DNA of 11,658 nucleotides, taken from the NCBI GenBank assembly GCA_903941145.1, contig CAJANQ010000075.1:1-11658 (forward strand), in the 5' to 3' direction. This stretch comes from an uncultured Actinomycetes bacterium. GTDB lineage: Bacteria > Actinomycetota > Acidimicrobiia > Acidimicrobiales > Microtrichaceae. Shown piece by piece: positions 1 through 6,697 of this stretch (positions within the stretch are counted from its first letter, which is position 1; each line of letters opens with the position of its first letter). The position numbers and the translations under genes were made by a program. Below the pieces are notes generated by a model, which ran no database searches, was not told the DNA's origin, and worked only from the letters and a program-made list of their open reading frames with translations.

Positions 1-1778
1 CGCCACGGCACCGGGGTCGTCGTGAGCACGACCTTGGCACCGCCGGCCTGGAGCGTACGGACCCCTTCGACCATCTGTTCGACACGTTGGGAGTGCGCCG
101 CCTCGGTCAGGAACGGCGGGTCGTCGACCGCCTGCAGCTCCTCGGCCACCGTCGAGTAGAGGACGACCACGTCAGGGTCGAGGCCGATCACGTCCAGGCT
201 CCAGGCCGAGCGCCAGTCGGGGCACTTCTTCCCGTAGTTCAGGTCGTTGAACGCGCAGCCGAGCACCGACCGGTCCCAGACCTGGATGCGGGGGTCGCCC
301 AGTGCGACGAGGCCGTTCGCGATCCCCCGGGCGGTCGAGTCCCCCACCACCATCACCCGCAACGTGCCCCCGCACCGGGGCGCGTTCGGGTCGCCCACGA
401 CGTCGATGGTCGACATGTCGAAGGCGTCGGAGCTGCCAAAGGTCGTCGGGGGCGCGGCCGGCGCCGGCGGACAGGTCGTCGGCGGCGACGTGGGAGCCGG
501 TGCCGTGCCCCGGGCGGTGCGACCGGGTTCGGCCGACCTGCTCCCGCCGGGACCGCCGGCCGACGTCTGGTCGGGCACAGCCTGGAGGGACTTGGCCACC
601 TCTTCGTTCGGCGTGGAGCCGGTCGGTGCGGCCACGACGAGCGCCACGACCGTGACCACGGCGAGCGCCGCGCCGCCGGCCGACAGCACCCGGGCCGGCA
701 CCCTGCGCACCGTGACCGGGACCTCGACGAGCCGCCGGAGCAGCTCGGCGCCGGCGAACGACGCACCGAGCACGACCAGGGTCCGAAGCCAGAGCGGCAC
801 GCTCGGGCCGAGTGCGACGATCAGCGGCCAGTGCAGGAGGTAGACGGCGTACGACCGCTCCCCCACCCAGACGAACGGCGCCAGCCCGAGCCCGTCACGA
901 AGCTCGAACGGGCCGCCGACCACCGCCGCCACGACGGCAGTGCCGGCCACGGCGATGACGGCGAAGCCGCCGCGGCCCAACCACGGGTCCTCCGGGCGGG
1001 CGACGACGGTCACGACCGCCAGGACGGCCGCGCCGGCCAGACCGGCCGCACCGAGCAGCCAACGGGTCCGGCGGGTCCCCATCGCCGAACGGACCCCGGG
1101 CCCGTCGAGCGGGTGGTTGGCCCACGCGAGCGCCAGCGCGGCACCGGCCAGGAGTGCGACGGCACGCGTCCCCGTCCCGAGGTAGGCGTGGACGGGACTG
1201 ACCACGAAGCCGAGCGCCACAGAGGCGACCGACAGCACGCCGACGAGCGCCCACGGGAGCGCCCGAGCTGCCCGACGGCCGGTCCTGGCGGCCAGCACCA
1301 GCGCACCGACGAGCAGGAGCGGCCAGAACACGTAGAACTGCTCCTCGACCGACAGCGACCACATGTGTCGAAGCGGCGACGGGGCCGAGAACCGGTCGAC
1401 GTAACCGCCGTGCAGCATCTGCCACCAGTTGGCCACCTGCGCGGTCGCCGCCGCGGTCTGGCCCGGCAGCGTCGACCGCTGGTCCGCGTTCCAGACCCCC
1501 ACCAGGCCGGCGAGCGCGACCAGGCAGAGCGTGATCCACGACAACGGCCACAGGCGCCGGACCCGCCGGGCCCAGAACGCCCGGAGCGAGACCCCGCCGG
1601 TGCGGCCGTGCTCGTCGACCAGCAGCGAGGTGATCAGGTAGCCGGAGAGGACGAAGAACAGGTCCACGCCGACGAACCCGCCGCCGAACCCAGGCACGCC
1701 CAGGTGGTAGGCCAGCACGAGCGCCAGCGCGAGCGAGCGCAGGCCGTCGAGCGACCGGTGGCGCGACGTCGGACGCAC
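1..1778 (-). CDS. AT3-SGNH membrane O-acyltransferase (OafA/YrhL-like), 3' end cut by window edge
   Basis: This is an integral membrane acyltransferase-3 protein expected to transfer acyl (often acetyl) groups to a surface glycan; the substrate is unknown. About 592 codons are visible and the frame stays open to the left edge, so the C-terminus is missing. Seen in the translation: the N-terminal family signature with Arg14 and His25 (the R-x10-H motif), then GGFVGVDLFFVLSGYLIT (about 32-50), an RRVRRLWP stretch, and WSLSVEEQFY at about 140-149. Many hydrophobic segments follow to about residue 390. Next comes a Pro/Ala/Thr-rich linker with two Cys residues, then an SGNH block I (VVGDSTARG, nucleophile about Ser481). 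The SGNH catalytic Asp/His block lies beyond the window. The GTG start is chosen because GAGGA sits 5 nt upstream, overlapping the peroxiredoxin stop codon; the intergenic gap is only 8 nt, so the two genes are probably co-translated. Confidence 0.9.
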   Translation of the reverse strand, partial: MRPTSRHRSLDGLRSLALALVLAYHLGVPGFGGGFVGVDLFFVLSGYLITSLLVDEHGRTGGVSLRAFWARRVRRLWPLSWITLCLVALAGLVGVWNADQRSTLPGQTAAATAQVANWWQMLHGGYVDRFSAPSPLRHMWSLSVEEQFYVFWPLLLVGALVLAARTGRRAARALPWALVGVLSVASVALGFVVSPVHAYLGTGTRAVALLAGAALALAWANHPLDGPGVRSAMGTRRTRWLLGAAGLAGAAVLAVVTVVARPEDPWLGRGGFAVIAVAGTAVVAAVVGGPFELRDGLGLAPFVWVGERSYAVYLLHWPLIVALGPSVPLWLRTLVVLGASFAGAELLRRLVEVPVTVRRVPARVLSAGGAALAVVTVVALVVAAPTGSTPNEEVAKSLQAVPDQTSAGGPGGSRSAEPGRTARGTAPAPTSPPTTCPPAPAAPPTTFGSSDAFDMSTIDVVGDPNAPRCGGTLRVMVVGDSTARGIANGLVALGDPRIQVWDRSVLGCAFNDLNYGKKCPDWRSAWSLDVIGLDPDVVVLYSTVAEELQAVDDPPFLTEAAHSQRVEQMVEGVRTLQAGGAKVVLTTTPVPW

Positions 1779-1783
1779 GGCGG

Positions 1784-1788
1784 TCCTC
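1784..1788 (-). promoter_or_regulatory. Shine-Dalgarno GAGGA for the acyltransferase
   Basis: GAGGA on the minus strand ends 5 nt before the GTG start at 1778 and overlaps the TGA of the upstream peroxiredoxin gene. It decides the start of the acyltransferase and suggests translational coupling between the two genes. Confidence 0.6.
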
Positions 1789-2278
1789 AGTCCCCCGGCG
1801 GGGACTGCACGGTGGCGGCGGCGACCGCGGCCACGAGCTCGTCGACCGGACGGAACCCGAACCCGCCGCCCAGGTACCGGTGCGCGTAGCGGACGACCCC
1901 GTCAGGGTCGAGCACGAACGTGCACCGTCGGTACAGGTCGAGCAGGCCGAGGACGCCGAACGAGCGGGCCACGTCCTTCTCCGGGTCCGACAGGAGCGGG
2001 AAGCCGAACCCGCCGGAGCGGCTCGCAAACTTGGCGTGCGAGGCCACCGACCAGGGGCTCAGCCCCAGCACCTGCGCCTCGAGCTGGTCGAACGAGCCGA
2101 TGCCGGCGGTGTACTCGGCGAGCTGGCGCCGGCAGAGCGGCGAGTTGTCGTTCGGGTAGAAGACGAGCACGACCGGCCGGCCGCGCAGGTCCTCGAGCGA
2201 GAAGTTGCAGGGCGCGCCGGTTCGGCCGTCCACCCCGTCGAGCTGGAAGCTCGGCGCCAGGTCCCCCACTGCCACCAT
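1787..2278 (-). CDS. Peroxiredoxin, AhpC/TSA (Bcp/PrxQ-like) family
   Basis: A 163-residue cytosolic thioredoxin-fold peroxidase expected to reduce H2O2 or organic hydroperoxides. The peroxidatic motif FYPNDNSPLC is seen at about 40-49, with Pro42, Ser46 and Cys49 in the P-x3-S/T-x2-C arrangement. The family's later R-x-TF-x-hDPDG element is present as RCTFVLDPDG (Arg118 to Gly127). Length fits the Bcp/PrxQ group. Position 54, where PrxQ proteins usually carry the resolving Cys, is Ala; the only other cysteines are Cys24 and Cys119. It is therefore either 1-Cys or uses an unusual partner. The ATG start lies 12 nt after the yebC stop, with no strong Shine-Dalgarno, so it is probably read from the yebC transcript. 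The electron donor cannot be told from the sequence. Confidence 0.9.
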   Translation of the reverse strand: MVAVGDLAPSFQLDGVDGRTGAPCNFSLEDLRGRPVVLVFYPNDNSPLCRRQLAEYTAGIGSFDQLEAQVLGLSPWSVASHAKFASRSGGFGFPLLSDPEKDVARSFGVLGLLDLYRRCTFVLDPDGVVRYAHRYLGGGFGFRPVDELVAAVAAATVQSPPGD

Positions 2279-2290
2279 GTGTCGGCTCGC

Positions 2291-3040
2291 TCAGTCCTCG
2301 AGCTGCGCGAGGACCTCGTCGGGGAGGTCCATGTTGGCGAACACGTCACCCACGTCGTCGTGGTCCTCGAGGGCGTCGATGATCCGCAGGACCGACGCTG
2401 CGGCCTCGACCGTGTCGAGCTCGACCGTCGTGGTGGGGACCATCGTCAGGTCGGAGGACTCGACCGCGATGCCGGCGTCCTCGAGCGCCTGGCGCACGAC
2501 GAACGTGAGCCCGGGCTCGCACGTCACCTGCCAGCCCTCGCCGTTGTCCGAGACGTCCTCGGCCCCGGCGTCGAGCGCCGCGAGCATGACGTCGTCCTCG
2601 GACACCGACGACGGCACGACCACGATGCCCTTGCGCTCGAACTGCCAGGCCACGGCGCCGGGCTCGGCCATCGAGCCGCCCTGCTTCGAGAAGATCGACC
2701 GGATCTCGGGGCCCGTGCGGTTGCGGTTGTCGGTGAGCGCCTCGACGTAGAGGGCGATGCCGTGCGGGGCGTACCCCTCGTAGGCGACCTCCTCGTAGGT
2801 GACGCCCTCGAGCTCGCCGGTGCCGCGCTTGACGGCACGCTCGATGGTGTCGAGCGGGACCGACGCGTCACGGGCCTTCTGGAACATGGTCCGCAGCGTC
2901 GGGTTGGACTCGGGGTCGCCGCCACCGGTCCGGGCCGCCACCTCGACCTGGCGGATCAGCTTGGCGAAGAGCTTGCCGCGCTTCTTGTCGGCCGCGCCCT
3001 TCTTGTGCTTGATCGTTGCCCATTTGGAGTGCCCCGACAT
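2291..3040 (-). CDS. yebC: YebC/PmpR (TACO1) family translation/regulatory protein
   Basis: A 249-residue protein of the universal YebC/TACO1 family. It opens with the family hallmark MSGHSKWATIKHKKGAADKKRGKLFAKL region and has the usual full length (about 250). Also typical are the NPTLRTMFQKARDASVPLDTIERAVKRG segment (about 46-72) and the YEGYAPHGIALYVEALTDNRNRT segment (about 88-110). Members were long annotated as DNA-binding regulators; more recent work on the family supports a ribosome-associated role in translating difficult, for example proline-rich, stretches. It follows pdxT by 48 nt, as in other actinobacteria where pdxS-pdxT-yebC are adjacent. The ATG is supported by a strong GAGGGAG Shine-Dalgarno 7 nt upstream. 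The ruvC gene often found downstream is absent here; a peroxiredoxin follows instead. Confidence 0.96.
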   Translation of the reverse strand: MSGHSKWATIKHKKGAADKKRGKLFAKLIRQVEVAARTGGGDPESNPTLRTMFQKARDASVPLDTIERAVKRGTGELEGVTYEEVAYEGYAPHGIALYVEALTDNRNRTGPEIRSIFSKQGGSMAEPGAVAWQFERKGIVVVPSSVSEDDVMLAALDAGAEDVSDNGEGWQVTCEPGLTFVVRQALEDAGIAVESSDLTMVPTTTVELDTVEAAASVLRIIDALEDHDDVGDVFANMDLPDEVLAQLED

Positions 3041-3047
3041 GGTGGTG

Positions 3048-3054
3048 CTCCCTC
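3048..3054 (-). promoter_or_regulatory. Shine-Dalgarno GAGGGAG for yebC
   Basis: GAGGGAG on the minus strand is 7 nt before the yebC ATG. It is the strongest ribosome binding site in the window and confirms the start used. Confidence 0.6.
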
Positions 3055-3088
3055 TCGTTGCGTGTGGTCGGAACTGTCGACGTCGGCG

Positions 3089-3652
3089 TCAGCCGGCGAG
3101 GAACAGCTCGTGCAGGCGGGGGTCGTCCGCCAGCTCAGGATGGAAGATGGCGCCCATCATCGCGCCCTGCCGCACCAGTGCGGGGTGACCGTCGACCTCG
3201 GCGAGCACCTCGACGCCGTCGCCGAGCCGCTCGACGGCCGGCGCCCGGATGCAGACGGCGTGGAACGGCTCGTCGAGGCCCACGACCGGAACGTCCATCT
3301 CGAAACTGGCGAGCTGCCGCCCGAAGGCGTTGCGGCGCACCGAGACGTCGAGCGCACCCAGGCTGGTCTGGTCGGAGCGGCCGTCGAGGACCTCGGCTGC
3401 CAGGAGGATGAGCCCGGCACAGGTGCCGAGCACCGGCCGGCCGGAGCGGACGAACGCGTTGAGCGGGTCCCACAGCCCGGTCCGCTGGGCGATCATCGAG
3501 ATGGTCGTGGACTCTCCGCCCGGGAGCACCAGTGCGTCGACGTCGGCGAGCTGCTCCGCCAGGCGGACCTCGGTGGTCGCCACGCCGAGCTGCTCGAGCA
3601 CCGACGAGTGCGCGGCAAAAGCCCCCTGGAGCGCGAGTACACCGACCTTCAT
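3089..3652 (-). CDS. pdxT: Pyridoxal 5'-phosphate synthase glutaminase subunit PdxT
   Basis: A 187-residue class I glutamine amidotransferase that hydrolyses glutamine and channels ammonia to PdxS for the ribose-5-phosphate-dependent synthesis of pyridoxal 5'-phosphate. The translation begins with the family signature MKVGVLALQGAFAAH. It has the oxyanion-strand motif LVLPGGEST (about 41-49), the nucleophile elbow LGTCAG with Cys78, and the C-terminal GAIFHPEL with His171 and Glu173, so the Cys-His-Glu triad is complete. Length is normal for the family. It lies 69 nt downstream of pdxS, and the two are expected to form one complex. The ATG is preceded at about 10 nt by GGGGAG, a slightly distant Shine-Dalgarno. 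Confidence 0.96.
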   Translation of the reverse strand: MKVGVLALQGAFAAHSSVLEQLGVATTEVRLAEQLADVDALVLPGGESTTISMIAQRTGLWDPLNAFVRSGRPVLGTCAGLILLAAEVLDGRSDQTSLGALDVSVRRNAFGRQLASFEMDVPVVGLDEPFHAVCIRAPAVERLGDGVEVLAEVDGHPALVRQGAMMGAIFHPELADDPRLHELFLAG

Positions 3653-3721
3653 GGACGTGAGTCTCCCCGATGGCTGGTCACGCGTCTGGTCACGGGCAGG
3701 CCGGGCGTGCCGGCCGGGCCG
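3653..3721 (-). other. pdxS-pdxT spacer with GC hairpin and 9-bp direct repeat
   Basis: This 69-bp gap holds an inverted repeat GGCCGG-GCGTG-CCGGCC (3699-3715) 6 nt after the pdxS stop, with no following T-run. It also holds two direct copies of CTGGTCACG (3674-3682 and 3686-3694) with a 12-bp period. The hairpin could affect mRNA stability or read-through between pdxS and pdxT; no function is established for either element. Confidence 0.35.
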
Positions 3722-4615
3722 TCACCAGCCGCGGTCGGCCAGCTTCAGGTCCAGGTCGTCCATCCCGATGCCGGTCATCGGGGCGCCGAGCCCGCTGCTG
3801 ACCTTGGCCAGGATCTGGGCGTCGTTGAAGTTCGTGGTGGCCTCGACGATCGCCCGGGCCCGCGGGGCGGGGTCGGTCGACTTGAAGATGCCGGAGCCCA
3901 CGAAGACGGCCTCGGCGCCGAGCTGCATGGCCAGCGCGGCGTCGGCCGGGGTGGCGATGCCGCCGGCGCAGAACAGCGGGACGGGCAGCTTGCCGGTCTC
4001 GGCGATCTCCTGGACGAGCGGGAGCGGGGCCTGGAGCCGCTTGGCCCAGTCGAACAGCTCGGCCGAGTCGGCCTGGCCGACCTTGCGGATGTCGCCGAGG
4101 ATCGAACGCAGGTGGCGGACGGCCTCGACGATGTTGCCGGTGCCAGCCTCGCCCTTGGACCGGATCATGCAGGCGCCCTCGGAGATGCGCCGGAGCGCCT
4201 CGCCCAGGTTGGTGGCGCCGCAGACGAACGGCACGTCGAACGCCCACTTGTCGATGTGGTGGGCCTCGTCGGCCGGGCTCAGGACCTCGGACTCGTCGAC
4301 GTAGTCGACATCGAGCGCCTGGAGGATCTGCGCCTCGACGAAGTGGCCGATGCGGGCCTTGGCCATGACAGGGATGCTCACTGCGGCCTGGATGCCCTGG
4401 ATCATCTCGGGGTCGCTCATGCGGGCGACGCCGCCGTCGACCCGGATGTCGGCCGGGACGCGCTCGAGGGCCATGACGGCACATGCACCCGCGTCCTCGG
4501 CGATCTTGGCCTGCTCTGCGTTGACGACGTCCATGATGACGCCGCCCTTCAGCATCTCGGCAAGGCCTCGCTTCACCAGGCGCGTGCCGGTCTCGTGGAC
4601 GGGGGTGTCGGACAT
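3722..4615 (-). CDS. pdxS: Pyridoxal 5'-phosphate synthase lyase subunit PdxS
   Basis: A 297-residue (beta/alpha)8 synthase subunit that condenses ribose 5-phosphate, glyceraldehyde 3-phosphate and ammonia into pyridoxal 5'-phosphate. Seen in the translation: GGVIMDVVNAEQAKIAEDAGA with Asp29, IPVMAKARIGHFVEAQ with Lys86, and MIRSKGEAGTGNIVEA with Lys154. These correspond to the Asp and the two Schiff-base lysines of the family. The C-terminus ends in the usual RGW. The reading frame is open much further upstream, to 4957, but that extension is antisense-like composition overlapping the neighbouring gene and is rejected. The ATG giving MSDTPVHETGT is chosen because homologues start at this point. 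There is no Shine-Dalgarno before this ATG, but TACACT lies 7 nt upstream, which suggests a leaderless mRNA. It is paired with PdxT just downstream. Confidence 0.96.
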   Translation of the reverse strand: MSDTPVHETGTRLVKRGLAEMLKGGVIMDVVNAEQAKIAEDAGACAVMALERVPADIRVDGGVARMSDPEMIQGIQAAVSIPVMAKARIGHFVEAQILQALDVDYVDESEVLSPADEAHHIDKWAFDVPFVCGATNLGEALRRISEGACMIRSKGEAGTGNIVEAVRHLRSILGDIRKVGQADSAELFDWAKRLQAPLPLVQEIAETGKLPVPLFCAGGIATPADAALAMQLGAEAVFVGSGIFKSTDPAPRARAIVEATTNFNDAQILAKVSSGLGAPMTGIGMDDLDLKLADRGW

Positions 4616-4622
4616 GTGCCCG

Positions 4623-4628
4623 AGTGTA
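4623..4628 (-). promoter_or_regulatory. Putative -10 element TACACT for leaderless pdxS mRNA
   Basis: TACACT (TANNNT type, four of six matches to TATAAT) ends 7 nt before the pdxS ATG, so transcription would begin at or 1 nt before the start codon. No Shine-Dalgarno is present in the gap and no convincing -35 was found; TTCGGA 19 nt upstream is the best candidate. This arrangement is known for leaderless transcripts in actinobacteria; its use here is inferred. Confidence 0.4.
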
Positions 4629-4686
4629 ACGACACGGCCCCCTGCGCTCCGAAGCGGGTTCCGGTGCGGGGCCGCTCGCTGCCGGA

Positions 4687-4702
4687 CCCGAGGGACCTCG
4701 GG
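4687..4702 (-). terminator. Possible hairpin terminator after the M48-like gene
   Basis: The inverted repeat CCCGAG-GTCC-CTCGGG (minus strand) begins 4 nt after the TGA of the M48-like gene. A six-base-pair stem with a four-base loop is not followed by a T-run, so it is at best a U-poor terminator of the kind common in high-GC genomes. It fits with pdxS having its own promoter just downstream. Confidence 0.3.
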
Positions 4703-4706
4703 CGGC

Positions 4707-5513
4707 TCAGAGTTCGTCGAGGACGGCGATGCGCAGGTCGAGCGGCTGGGCCGCCGTCTGCACCGAGGCCGGAGCGTCGGAGGAGTCGGCCACAGGGGCC
4801 AGCCAGAGGTGCGCCAGGTCGGACGGGCCGACCTCCACCGCCGTTCCCGCCGACGACGCCTGCTCGAGCGCGGCTCGGAGGCCGGGCGGGAACCGGGTGA
4901 TCCGCACCACCTCCAGGTCGCTGCGCACGGCGTACTGCTCGCCCAGGCCCTCGGCAACCAGACGGTCGGGGGCGTACACGGACGACATCGGCAGCCGTCG
5001 CAGGACCACGGCGGTGGTCGACAGGCGGGCGCTCCCGTCCTTGACGCGGCCCAGCAGGTTGGCCACGACGCCCTCGAGCTCGACCAGTCCCAGGTGCTCG
5101 ACCAGACCCCCGGTGACGACCAGGGCAGTGCGGCCGCCGGCGTCGACCGCCATGGCGTTGGCCGACGGTGCGGCCACCGTCCAGATCTCGGGCTCGGACA
5201 CGCCGCTGGCGACGCAGAGTCCCTCGACCACGTTGGTCAGCCGCGGTGCGGCGCCGTCGGCCAGCGGTGCGGCACCGACGTCCTTGAGGACGGTCGCGAC
5301 GGACTGCTGCACCAGTGCACGCACGTAGAGGGCCCAGCCGACGGCGAGACCGGCGCCGGCGCCAAGACCGAGCAGGAACAGCCACTCTGCGCCGACCACC
5401 ACGCCGACCACGGCGGCCACGACAAGGATCAGGGCGCCCTTGAGGATCCCGGCCACGACCGCACGTCGGACCAGACGGTCGGCGTCGGCTGCAGGCGTGG
5501 TGGTGGCGTCCAT
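4707..5513 (-). CDS. Two-pass membrane protein, M48 (HtpX-like) peptidase homologue lacking HExxH
   Basis: A 268-residue protein with a short N-terminal cytosolic tail and two adjacent membrane segments (about 22-42 and 44-64). A soluble domain follows that reads like an M48/HtpX peptidase core. NVVEGLCVASGVSEPEIW (about 94-111) matches the family's region before the active site; APSANAMAV (115-123) matches its NAFA element; and ALVVTGGLVEHLGLVELEGVVA (130-151) matches the strand and helix that lead into HExxH. At that place the sequence reads NLLGR (152-156), so both zinc histidines and the catalytic Glu are missing. A Glu at 192 in EQYAVRSD may correspond to the third ligand. It is therefore probably a non-catalytic homologue; the role is unknown. 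It starts 10 nt after pimA with no clear Shine-Dalgarno, which suggests coupling to the PIM genes. The family assignment is from remembered motifs, not a search. Confidence 0.7.
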   Translation of the reverse strand: MDATTTPAADADRLVRRAVVAGILKGALILVVAAVVGVVVGAEWLFLLGLGAGAGLAVGWALYVRALVQQSVATVLKDVGAAPLADGAAPRLTNVVEGLCVASGVSEPEIWTVAAPSANAMAVDAGGRTALVVTGGLVEHLGLVELEGVVANLLGRVKDGSARLSTTAVVLRRLPMSSVYAPDRLVAEGLGEQYAVRSDLEVVRITRFPPGLRAALEQASSAGTAVEVGPSDLAHLWLAPVADSSDAPASVQTAAQPLDLRIAVLDEL

Positions 5514-5523
5514 CCGGACGACG

Positions 5524-6669
5524 CTACCGGTTCAGCAGCCGGCCGAAGAAGCCACGGCGCCGCTCCCCCGCCCCGCCGGCCTCGTCGACCGTGGCCGTGT
5601 CCATCGCCAGCTGGTAGAGGCGGAGGTACTCGTCGACCAGGCGCTCCATGTCGAACGACTCGGCCCGACGGGTGCCGGCCTCGCGCAGGCGGGCCGTGAG
5701 CGCCGCGTCCCCGAGCGCGCTCCGGAGCCCCTCGGCGAGCGCGGCCGGGTCGTCGGGCTCGACCAGGACGGCGGCGGGCTCGCCGTCGACGACCGCCACC
5801 TTCTCGTACCCGGGGATCGCACTCGCGACGACCGTCGTGCCGGCCGCCATGGCCTCCAGCAGGATCACGCCGAACGACTCGCCGCCGAGCGACGGCGCGC
5901 AGAACACGTCGGCGCCGGCCATGCGCCGGTCGCGCTCCTCGTCGTCGATGCGGCCCAGCCACTGCACCCGCGGGTCCTGGTAGCGGGCGCGGAGGTCGTC
6001 GGTGGCGGGACCGGAACCGGCCACCCACACCGTCAGGTCCTGCGGCAGGTCCGGCAGCGAGCGCAGCAGGACCTCCAGTCCCTTGCGCGGCTCGTGGCGG
6101 CCCAGGAACAGGGCGGTCGGGCCGGTGGTCGGCCACGGCTCGGCCAACCGGAACCGGTCGACCTCGATCCCGTTGAACAGCGCCACGTAGTCGCCCGGCA
6201 GGTGCTTGGACGCCAACGCACGGGCGTCCTCCGACACCACGACCCGCACGTCGATGCGGTTGGCGCCCCAGTTCGCGAGGCCGGACGCCACCGAGTACGC
6301 CGGCATGGACCCTGCGGCGTGGAACGTCCCGACGATCGGCGCCGGCTTCACCACGAGTGCCGTGTGGCAGGGCCCGGGGGCGAGCGGCTCGTGGGCGTGG
6401 AGTACGTCAAAGCCTTCGTCCCACAGGGCACGGATGGTGCGCAGCTGGGCGGACGGGTCAGGAGCGATCGGGGCGACCGAGCCGTTGGCCGCGGTGGGCA
6501 GGCTCTTGCCGACCGGGATGACGAACAGCTCGGGCGGCGGGCCGTCGCACGGTGCCAGCACCCGCACCTCGTGACCGCGACGGCGCAGCGACCGCGCCAG
6601 CGACAGCACCTGGTTCTGCACCCCGCCGGGGAGGCTCAGGCTGTAGGGGCAGACGATCCCGATGCGCAC
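5524..6669 (-). CDS. pimA: Phosphatidyl-myo-inositol mannosyltransferase PimA (GT4)
   Basis: A 381-residue GT-B fold glycosyltransferase expected to transfer mannose from GDP-mannose to the 2-position of phosphatidylinositol at the inner face of the membrane, the first step of PIM synthesis. The N-terminus MRIGIVCPYSLSLPGGVQ closely resembles mycobacterial PimA and includes the Gly-Gly loop (15-16). Also seen are DVLHAHEPLAP (88-98), GTFHAAG with His117, FLGRHEPRKG (188-197) with Arg and Lys for the nucleotide-sugar phosphate, and GGESFGVILLEAMAAG (262-277), which gives the GT4 E-x7-E (Glu264, Glu272). Length fits PimA. The start is a GTG; a weak AGG lies 8 nt upstream. It follows the acyltransferase patA by 28 nt and pgsA lies one gene further up, which strongly supports PimA over other GT4 enzymes. 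The last about 20 residues are Gly/Arg-rich. Confidence 0.93.
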   Translation of the reverse strand: MRIGIVCPYSLSLPGGVQNQVLSLARSLRRRGHEVRVLAPCDGPPPELFVIPVGKSLPTAANGSVAPIAPDPSAQLRTIRALWDEGFDVLHAHEPLAPGPCHTALVVKPAPIVGTFHAAGSMPAYSVASGLANWGANRIDVRVVVSEDARALASKHLPGDYVALFNGIEVDRFRLAEPWPTTGPTALFLGRHEPRKGLEVLLRSLPDLPQDLTVWVAGSGPATDDLRARYQDPRVQWLGRIDDEERDRRMAGADVFCAPSLGGESFGVILLEAMAAGTTVVASAIPGYEKVAVVDGEPAAVLVEPDDPAALAEGLRSALGDAALTARLREAGTRRAESFDMERLVDEYLRLYQLAMDTATVDEAGGAGERRRGFFGRLLNR

Positions 6670-6697
6670 GCGAAGAACCTAGGCCCGTTGACCGTGC

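Noticed and set aside
87..1889. A 600-codon open frame on the plus strand
   Set aside because: It is the shadow of the AT3-SGNH acyltransferase, whose minus-strand translation shows family motifs throughout.
1880..4900. A 1006-codon open frame on the plus strand
   Set aside because: It lies opposite peroxiredoxin, yebC, pdxT and pdxS, which are all clear families. Its product is a low-complexity mix of Arg, Gly, Asp, Val and His typical of antisense frames in high-GC DNA.
4616..4957. A 114-residue N-terminal extension of PdxS
   Set aside because: The frame is open but the extension overlaps the M48-like gene, has antisense-like composition, and PdxS homologues begin near MSDTPVHETGT.
5527..5539. 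A 13-base match (CTGCTGAACCGGT) between the 3' end of pimA and the edge of the repeat array at 11584-11596
   Set aside because: Repeats of this length are expected by chance in a window of this size, and in pimA it encodes the ordinary C-terminus before the stop.
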